This document shows, one piece after another, positions 6,857-11,587 of a stretch of 11,587 nucleotides of DNA. This DNA comes from an uncultured Clostridia bacterium. Lineage in GTDB: Bacteria > Bacillota > Clostridia > Oscillospirales > Ruminococcaceae. Position 1 is the first letter of the stretch; every line of letters begins with the position of its first letter. A program made the translations under genes and the position numbers. Below the pieces are notes generated by a model, which was not told where the DNA came from, searched no databases, and saw nothing but the letters and a program-made list of their open reading frames with translations. Location of the stretch: positions 1-11,587 of the forward strand of contig CANRLY010000049.1 in assembly GCA_947631585.1 (NCBI GenBank), read 5' to 3'.

Positions 6857-7558
6857 TTACTGAACTTCGGTCGTGACCTTGTACCGACCGTTGTCGAACC
6901 AGCCGTTGTCCTCGCTGCTGGTTATCTTCCAGCCTTCGGACGTGCGCTTCAGCTGAAAGACAATGTCTATCTCCACCTCTGTGGCATAAACGTTGTCGCT
7001 GGCGTTGATGTCAAAGCTGCTGGTCATTTCGCTGTCGTCCCAGATGTACTGGGTAGGTCCGTGGGGCGAAAGGAACACGCAGTCGGGCGTTCCCTGGACG
7101 TCAGCCTTGACTGTCGCTTCCACCACCGCTCTGTTCGGACCGTCCTTGTTCACCGAATTTATATTTTTCAGTGAAAAATCACAGGACACCGGCGTGCGGT
7201 CTTGCAGTCCGCTGATAAAGTCGTTGACAGACGATTTCATATCCGGCTTTTTCATCGACCAGCTGTAGATATTGACGTTGTCGTCGCTTGCCGTCCAGTA
7301 TTTGTCGATGAACTGGTTGTACTTCTTCACGAAGTCGTCCTTGACCTGACCTTCATAAGTGCGGTCGTTGAACCGGTATTCGGCAGGAACTGACGAAAAT
7401 TCGTCAATGTTTTCCACAAAATCGCTGAGGACGCTTTCTATCTCCGGTCTTTCCGATTTGAACTGCTGGAGGTCGATGATTATGTACACCGCCGTTCCCA
7501 CCAGCAGCAAGATCCCCAGGATAATGCCGCGGTTTGCTTTTTTCAGAAATCTTTTCAT
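6857..7558 (-). CDS. Membrane-anchored extracytoplasmic protein of unknown function, first gene of the ABC operon
   Basis: This 233-residue protein has a basic N-terminus (MKRFLKKANR), one membrane segment (about 11-28) with no lipobox, and a soluble domain predicted to face outward. The domain has an acidic, probably helical half (30-120) and a strand-rich half (about 122-230) ending in a LKRTSEGWKI segment that resembles the last strands of NTF2-like folds. The NTF2 suggestion is inference only. Two cysteines (126 and 160) could form a disulfide. I do not recognise the family. It is the first gene of the operon, 21 bp before the ATPase gene, so it is probably an accessory subunit, substrate receptor or immunity-like partner of the exporter. 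The ribosome binding site AAAGGAG is 13 nt from the ATG. Confidence 0.85.
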   Translation of the reverse strand: MKRFLKKANRGIILGILLLVGTAVYIIIDLQQFKSERPEIESVLSDFVENIDEFSSVPAEYRFNDRTYEGQVKDDFVKKYNQFIDKYWTASDDNVNIYSWSMKKPDMKSSVNDFISGLQDRTPVSCDFSLKNINSVNKDGPNRAVVEATVKADVQGTPDCVFLSPHGPTQYIWDDSEMTSSFDINASDNVYATEVEIDIVFQLKRTSEGWKITSSEDNGWFDNGRYKVTTEVQ

Positions 7559-7585
7559 TGGCTTTTGTCGTCTCCTTTCGTTTGG

Positions 7586-7608
7586 CTGTATTAGGACGAC
7601 TAATACAG
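7586..7608 (-). promoter_or_regulatory. Operator-like inverted repeat in the ABC operon leader
   Basis: CTGTATTAG (7586-7594) and CTAATACAG (7600-7608) are perfect 9-bp inverted repeats separated by 5 nt. They begin 12 bp downstream of the -10 box, right after the predicted start site. Position and symmetry fit a repressor operator. GntR/YtrA-type regulators often control ABC exporters in Firmicutes and bind such palindromes, but no regulator gene is in the window, so the regulator is a guess. A leader-RNA hairpin is the alternative reading. Confidence 0.6.
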
Positions 7609-7620
7609 GTGCTACAATTT

Positions 7621-7648
7621 ATTATACACACCGAAAATAATTTGTCAA
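7621..7648 (-). promoter_or_regulatory. Sigma-A promoter of the ABC exporter operon
   Basis: On the minus strand, TTGACA (7643-7648) and TATAAT (7621-7626) are separated by 16 bp. Transcription should start near 7614, leaving a leader of about 55 nt that contains the inverted repeat at 7586-7608 and the ribosome binding site. Confidence 0.85.
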
Positions 7649-7693
7649 GAGAAAAAACAAATTTTTTTTATTCAAACAGAATATTAAATACTG

Positions 7694-7722
7694 TTGACAA
7701 AATTTTATAAAGAATGTATAAT
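7694..7722 (+). promoter_or_regulatory. Consensus sigma-A promoter of the CAP lipoprotein gene
   Basis: Perfect TTGACA (7694-7699) and TATAAT (7717-7722) boxes with a 17-bp spacer predict a start near 7729 and a leader of about 62 nt. The leader holds a small hairpin, GGCGG (7750-7754) with CCGCC (7760-7764) and a 5-nt loop. The promoter diverges from that of the ABC operon, with the -35 boxes 45 bp apart in a very AT-rich stretch. Confidence 0.9.
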
Positions 7723-7790
7723 AATTTTAGTGAAATCGCAAAAAGAACCGGCGGTGCTTCCGCCTTAACTGTTTTTATAAAGGTACGCTT

Positions 7791-9314
7791 ATGAAAAAGA
7801 TAGTCAACATCATAAAGGCTGCGGCTGTGCTGCTGCCTGCCTGTTTTGCGTTGTCCGCTTGTTCTTACGATGCGGCGATAGCAGGCGGAACATACGGTCA
7901 GGGGGTGCTGTTTACTCCTGCGCCTGCCGAAGAACAGCAGCCTGAACAGCAGGAATACTACAGCTTCGGTCCTTTTCCGGGTGGGGAGGAGGACAGCCTT
8001 GCTATGGACGAGGAGGAGTTTTCGTCTTTAAAGACGGAACTTTGCGCCTGGCTGAAAGTAAGGATATTTGAAAACGGCTTTGACAAGCTGGAAGCTTACC
8101 GGGAAGAAACACCCGGAGAACTGACCGGTCAGGAGGGCTGGGAGAACATAGATCAGGGAAGTCTGATGGCGCAGCTGTCGGAAAGCGTCTCCATGACTGA
8201 CGAATACACCGACCTGATAGCCGCCAACGCAGACAAAGACCCGGAACTTTATGAGCTTTGGCTGGATATAAAAGACGAGGTGAACTCTCTGTATGAGCAG
8301 GCTGTGGGTATCCCAGAGGGAGCGGAGCTTGATCTGACGGCGCTCAGAGAGCTTAGTGAAAGGTTTTACACACAAGCTGAAAACGGCGGAAACAGCGGAG
8401 ACCCGATGGGGGTCTCTACCGAAGAGCCGGAAGAGCCAGGCGAACCGGAAGAGCCGGACGAACCAAGCGAACCTGACGAACCGGAAGAGCCGGAGATAGA
8501 GCTTTATCAGGAGGCAAGGGCTGTCTATGCGGCAAAAGGCGCAAAGATCTGCGCACAGCCTGATGAGGATACTCAGGGCAGCGCTTTGCCGACGGGAACT
8601 AAACTCACCATAGTAGGAGAGTTCGGGGATTGGTACGTTATCAGCCGTCAGGAGGGAGAATATAGTTACATAAAAATAGCGGCAGTGTCGGATACTCCGC
8701 CGGAGACCACCACTACCACTACCAAGAAAAAGACCACCACCACTACAACTACCACCACAAGCCAAAGGACTACCACTACTACCACCACAACAACAACCAA
8801 GAGGACTACCACCACCACGACTACTCGCCGGACGACTACCACTACCACCACACGGCGAACCACCACTACCACTACTACTAAAAAGAAGCCGGCGACCAGC
8901 AAGACCACTTCCGCCGGAGGAACTAATGCCAACGACCCGGTAAATGAAGTCCTGCGGCTGGTGAACGAGGAAAGGGCAAAGGTGGGGGCTGCTCCGCTGA
9001 AGCTCAATTCCAAGCTTTGCCAGGCGGCTGACACCAGGGCAAAGGAACAGGCGGTGAAGTTCGGGCATGAACGTCCCGACGGAACGATGTTCTCGTCGCT
9101 GCTGGATAACCTGGGATTCGTCTGGGGAGGAAATTATTTCGCCAGGGCTGAAAATGTAGCCAAAGGTCAGAAAACGGCGGCTCAGGTGGTGAACGACTGG
9201 ATGAATTCCAAAGAGGGACATAGGGAAAATATCCTGAACACCAGGTATTCTGAGATAGGAATAGGCTACGACAAAGCGTCTAATTCCTGGGCGCAGATAT
9301 TTATAGGAAGATAA
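7791..9314 (+). CDS. CAP/SCP-domain lipoprotein with SH3-like domain and poly-Thr linker
   Basis: This 507-residue surface lipoprotein carries a type II signal peptide ending in ALSAC, with lipidated Cys24. It continues with an acidic, probably helical region (about 45-200), a Glu-Pro repeat (211-236), a bacterial SH3-like domain (about 240-300, with QPDED, LPTGTKLTIVGEFGDWY and a SYIKIA strand), and a Thr-rich linker (306-372) of Thr runs punctuated by KKK, SQR, KR, RR, RR and KKK. A C-terminal CAP domain (382-507) has His426, Glu454 in AENVA and His477 in the EGHREN segment. SH3-like domains commonly bind wall peptides, so wall attachment is likely. AAAGG lies 7 nt before the ATG. The CAP domain and linker make it a paralogue-like partner of the CAP gene at 496-1749. 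No enzymatic activity can be assigned. Confidence 0.92.
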   Translation: MKKIVNIIKAAAVLLPACFALSACSYDAAIAGGTYGQGVLFTPAPAEEQQPEQQEYYSFGPFPGGEEDSLAMDEEEFSSLKTELCAWLKVRIFENGFDKLEAYREETPGELTGQEGWENIDQGSLMAQLSESVSMTDEYTDLIAANADKDPELYELWLDIKDEVNSLYEQAVGIPEGAELDLTALRELSERFYTQAENGGNSGDPMGVSTEEPEEPGEPEEPDEPSEPDEPEEPEIELYQEARAVYAAKGAKICAQPDEDTQGSALPTGTKLTIVGEFGDWYVISRQEGEYSYIKIAAVSDTPPETTTTTTKKKTTTTTTTTTSQRTTTTTTTTTTKRTTTTTTTRRTTTTTTTRRTTTTTTTKKKPATSKTTSAGGTNANDPVNEVLRLVNEERAKVGAAPLKLNSKLCQAADTRAKEQAVKFGHERPDGTMFSSLLDNLGFVWGGNYFARAENVAKGQKTAAQVVNDWMNSKEGHRENILNTRYSEIGIGYDKASNSWAQIFIGR

Positions 9315-9318
9315 AAAC

Positions 9319-9347
9319 AGACCGCTCGTCGGAAAAACGGGCGGTCT
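9319..9347. terminator. Bidirectional terminator between the CAP lipoprotein and zinc-ribbon genes
   Basis: A 10-bp stem with one G-T wobble (9319-9328 with 9338-9347) and a 9-nt loop lies between two convergent genes. The better U-tract (GTTTTTAT) is on the minus strand, so it terminates the aroK operon. On the plus strand the downstream TTAACTTTT is a weaker tract after the CAP lipoprotein gene. Confidence 0.8.
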
Positions 9348-9369
9348 TAACTTTTGAGCAAGCGGGAAG

Positions 9370-10128
9370 TCAGCCCTCGATGTTGAGGATATACCACTTG
9401 TTTTTTATTTTTCCCACATAGACGTAATAGTTCATAGTAGAGCCGGAGACCGGACCTTCGTAGGTCACTTCGGCAGGTATGCGGTAAGCTTCCTTTATGG
9501 TGTAACTCTTGCCAAAAGCCGCTTTTATAGTCTGCTGACTGGCTTTTATCTCCTGAGCGGACATCTGCACTTCACGGCCGGTGGAAAACTTCGTGATGGA
9601 AAAGCCTTCGCCGAAAGTTTCGGTGTAGTCCGCATAGGACTGCCCCATGAAGTCGGTCTTTGAAAGCCCTTTTTCCTCCAGTTCCTGCCGGTATTCATCA
9701 GCCATGGGAGCTATCATTGTGGAAATATACTTGTCAAAATCCTTTTCCGCAATAGAATAGAAATAATTCTGTATGACTTCCTTTTTGTCAGCAGGCTTGA
9801 AGATCACTCCGCTGCTATAAAGGGTGAACAGCACCACTCCCACAAAGACCAGAGCCACCGTTATTATGAAAGTCCACTGGGAACTTTTCTTTTTCTGGGC
9901 GGAACGGCTCTTTTTTTCTTTGCCTTTGCGCTGCTCCTCCTGAGTTTCCAGCTGCTTTTCCCGCAGGCGGTTTTTCTCTTGCAGCTCCTCCTCGGTCATG
10001 AACCGTTCCGGCTTGTTGACCTTGTACTTGTCATACGCCTTGACTTCGATGTCCGGCTTGCCGTGACCGCAATGTTCGCACCAGTCGCCCTTGTACTCTT
10101 TTCCGCAGCTTTTGCAGTATTTTATCAT
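9370..10128 (-). CDS. Zinc-ribbon, single-pass membrane protein with extracytoplasmic domain
   Basis: This 252-residue protein starts with a cytoplasmic zinc ribbon (Cys5, Cys8, Cys17, Cys20; CxxC-x8-CxxC). A charged, Lys/Glu/Gln-rich and probably coiled-coil stretch follows (about 40-82), then one membrane segment (about 86-105) and an outward domain (112-252). That domain begins with a helix (VIQNYFYSIAEKDFDKY) and ends in strands (YYVYVGKIKNKWYIL), an arrangement that suggests an NTF2-like fold. It may link a cytoplasmic zinc-binding partner module to the cell surface; this is inference. AAGGAG overlaps the stop codon of the upstream SGNH gene (TAAGGAG), 6 nt from the ATG, so translation is probably coupled. 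The function is unknown. Confidence 0.85.
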   Translation of the reverse strand: MIKYCKSCGKEYKGDWCEHCGHGKPDIEVKAYDKYKVNKPERFMTEEELQEKNRLREKQLETQEEQRKGKEKKSRSAQKKKSSQWTFIITVALVFVGVVLFTLYSSGVIFKPADKKEVIQNYFYSIAEKDFDKYISTMIAPMADEYRQELEEKGLSKTDFMGQSYADYTETFGEGFSITKFSTGREVQMSAQEIKASQQTIKAAFGKSYTIKEAYRIPAEVTYEGPVSGSTMNYYVYVGKIKNKWYILNIEG

Positions 10129-10138
10129 CTCATGCTCC

Positions 10139-10975
10139 TTACATCTTCTCAGAAAGCAGGGCTTGGGAGATCGCCCGGTATCCCTGCTGGTTTATATGCA
10201 GACCGTCGCCTGTGTCAAATTCCCCTTTCAGGTAGCCTGACTCGTCCGCAACAGCCTGAGTGATATCTATGAAATAAACGTTTTCCCCCATATCGTCGGC
10301 AAGCTTCTGAAGAGCTTCGTTAAGCTTGCTGACAGTTTCTATGGGAACAGAATAGTTCCTTCCTGTGGGGGCGATGGAAACTATCCCTATCTTCAGTTGA
10401 CCGTAAGGCTCGCTTCCTACCACGCCTTCGATAAGACTGCGGTAGTTTTCGGAAAACTTCTCCGGCGAGTTGGCGGTAAGCTCGTTAGTTCCCAGCCAAA
10501 AGTAAACAAACTCCGGCTGCTTATGGGCAAAGGCGTTATCCGCAGTCATCGGACCGTCGCCGGTGTCAAAGCTGTATGAAAGCATTGAAGTGGTGCGCCC
10601 GTCCCTGTAGGCAAGAACGTTGCCTCCGGCGATGTAATCGTCAAGGTAGGTGGAAAGCCCGGAGCAGATGGAGTCCCCGATAAAAAGAGACTGCCGGAGG
10701 TATTCCCCGTCGGGAAGATCTGAATGTTCAGGCTGCTCCTCCTCCGCAGGCTTTGCTTCCTCCGTCAGGGAAGCCGCCGGCTCTGTTTTAGTCTGTTCGG
10801 CGGTGGTGGCGGCGGAAGCGGCAGGAGCATCAGTGGTCGAGGATACCGAGGTCTCGTCCGGAAATTCAAAGTCCTCCAGCGGATAGTATTCGATCTTGTT
10901 GTTGCAGGCTGTAAGAGCCGCCGCTAAGAGAGCCGCAGCCGCAGCAGCGAAAAATTTTCTGAGATCATGCTTCAT
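10139..10975 (-). CDS. SGNH/GDSL-family hydrolase lipoprotein
   Basis: This 278-residue secreted esterase-type protein has an Ala-rich signal peptide ending in LTAC (lipidated Cys24), a Ser/Ala/Thr/Glu-rich tether (about 40-88) and an SGNH hydrolase domain (90-278). Catalytic blocks are visible: GDS with nucleophile Ser102, WLGTNE with Asn164, and DGLH with Asp257 and His260. Family members remove acyl groups from glycans, peptidoglycan or lipids outside the cell. The exact substrate here is unknown, but surface polysaccharide or peptidoglycan O-acetyl groups are plausible. The gene lies 23 bp after aroK, and the zinc-ribbon gene starts 10 bp after its stop. AAAGGA lies about 13 nt before the ATG. 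Confidence 0.92.
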   Translation of the reverse strand: MKHDLRKFFAAAAAALLAAALTACNNKIEYYPLEDFEFPDETSVSSTTDAPAASAATTAEQTKTEPAASLTEEAKPAEEEQPEHSDLPDGEYLRQSLFIGDSICSGLSTYLDDYIAGGNVLAYRDGRTTSMLSYSFDTGDGPMTADNAFAHKQPEFVYFWLGTNELTANSPEKFSENYRSLIEGVVGSEPYGQLKIGIVSIAPTGRNYSVPIETVSKLNEALQKLADDMGENVYFIDITQAVADESGYLKGEFDTGDGLHINQQGYRAISQALLSEKM

Positions 10976-10998
10976 TTTTTAATATAATTCCTTTCAGA

Positions 10999-11514
10999 TC
11001 AAAAAAATATGCTTATGCTCTGGATAATATTCTCAGTTATTTCAAAAGGCGAACCTTCGCCAGAGCAGCTCACCTGACTGTGAGCCTTGTAAAGCGGATA
11101 CCTGTCGTTATAACGGGCAAGCAGCTGTTCCCTGGTGGAATTGTAGGCAATGGGGCGGTTGCTGTCGTCCTTTATGCGCTCGTAGCAGCTTTCAAAAGGA
11201 GCGTCTATAAAAACTGTCACTCCTGATGAATTTGCAGCCGCAGCGTTCTTTTCGGAGAGCAAAGCCCCTCCCCCGGTGGCTATAACGCCGGTCTTTCCCT
11301 TAAATTCCTCAAATACAGCCGATTCCGCCTGACGGAAGTATTCTTCCCCTTTGGCGGAAAATATCTCCGGTATGCTCATGTTTTCTTTACGGCATATGTA
11401 GTCGTCCATGTCGTAAAACTCACAGCCCATTCGGGCGGCAAGGAGTTTTCCCACAGTGGACTTTCCGCAGCCCATAAATCCGCAAAGGTAGACCGGCTTG
11501 TTCTTTTTTACCAT
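10999..11514 (-). CDS. aroK: Shikimate kinase
   Basis: This 171-residue cytoplasmic enzyme phosphorylates shikimate to shikimate 3-phosphate with ATP, a step towards chorismate and the aromatic amino acids. The length is normal for the family. Visible motifs are the P-loop GFMGCGKST (12-20), the shikimate-binding acidic cluster in YDMDD (34-38), Arg61 in EYFRQAES, the GGG turn (81-83), the lid residue Arg120 in NRP, and Arg138 in RYPLY. AGAGGTG lies 6 nt before the ATG. It is followed at 23 bp by the SGNH lipoprotein gene and preceded at 12 bp by the end of another gene, so it sits inside an operon. The two genes downstream have no obvious link to aromatic biosynthesis. Confidence 0.95.
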   Translation of the reverse strand: MVKKNKPVYLCGFMGCGKSTVGKLLAARMGCEFYDMDDYICRKENMSIPEIFSAKGEEYFRQAESAVFEEFKGKTGVIATGGGALLSEKNAAAANSSGVTVFIDAPFESCYERIKDDSNRPIAYNSTREQLLARYNDRYPLYKAHSQVSCSGEGSPFEITENIIQSISIFF

Positions 11515-11526
11515 AAAACACCTCTG

Positions 11527-11587
11527 TTAAGCAGGATCTTTGTCTATCCTGCGCTGCATATCGTCTATTATTTCCCCGACCTCGTCG
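11527..11587 (-). CDS. C-terminal end of an unidentified protein (partial)
   Basis: On the minus strand an open frame enters from the right edge and ends at TAA (11529-11527), 12 bp before aroK. The last 19 residues are charged and helix-like (DEVGEIIDDMQRRIDKDPA). The short gap to aroK and the coding-like composition suggest an upstream operon member. Too little is visible to name a family, although an aromatic-pathway gene would fit the position. Confidence 0.5.
   Translation of the reverse strand, partial: DEVGEIIDDMQRRIDKDPA

Noticed and set aside
5840..7174. Long plus-strand open frame (444 codons) opposite the ABC genes
   Set aside because: It runs antisense to an ATPase with all catalytic motifs and to the permease start, and its composition (His/Phe/Tyr-rich) is typical of a shadow frame.
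7750..7776. Attenuator in the leader of the CAP lipoprotein gene
   Set aside because: The 5-bp GC hairpin is short and the T-run begins several bases after the stem (TTAACTGTTTTT), so a terminator or riboswitch call is not supported.
8666..9034. Minus-strand poly-Val frame opposite the CAP lipoprotein
   Set aside because: It is an artefact of the ACC/ACT repeat read on the other strand.

Overview
The window reads as a chromosomal segment from a Gram-positive Clostridia bacterium, most likely Ruminococcus or a close relative (Oscillospiraceae). This rests on near-consensus sigma-A promoters, purine-rich AAAGGA/GGAGG ribosome binding sites, moderate G+C, lipobox signal peptides, and long Thr-rich linkers in secreted proteins. 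Species-level placement is inference. No rRNA, tRNA, CRISPR, transposase or phage gene was seen.

Layout from left to right. Bases 1-495 carry no gene. They hold two diverged copies of a palindromic, MITE-like repeat, and the edge of the second copy forms the likely terminator of the first operon. A minus-strand operon follows (3397 to 496): a consensus promoter, a ~160-nt highly structured leader, a polyprenyl-phosphate sugar-1-phosphate transferase (initiating enzyme of exopolysaccharide or capsule synthesis), and a membrane-anchored CAP/SCP-domain protein. A divergent plus-strand promoter drives a family 2 glycosyltransferase (3552-4382), which ends in a strong terminator. Facing it is a minus-strand three-gene operon (7648 to 4492): a membrane-anchored protein of unknown function, an ABC ATPase and an ABC-2 permease with a large external domain. 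It has a good promoter and a perfect 9-bp inverted repeat just downstream of the start site that looks like a repressor operator. Divergent from it is a plus-strand lipoprotein (7791-9314) with an acidic region, an SH3-like domain, a Thr/Arg-rich linker and a C-terminal CAP domain. The right end is another minus-strand operon: the tail of an unidentified gene, shikimate kinase (aroK), an SGNH-hydrolase lipoprotein and a zinc-ribbon membrane protein.

The common theme is the cell envelope: two glycan-assembly enzymes, two surface CAP proteins, a surface SGNH hydrolase, an exporter with an extracytoplasmic accessory protein, and a membrane-anchored zinc-ribbon protein. aroK is the only clear housekeeping metabolic gene. 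The least explained features are the branched leader RNA before the sugar transferase, the palindromic repeats at the left edge, the operator-like palindrome of the ABC operon, and the two uncharacterised anchored proteins.
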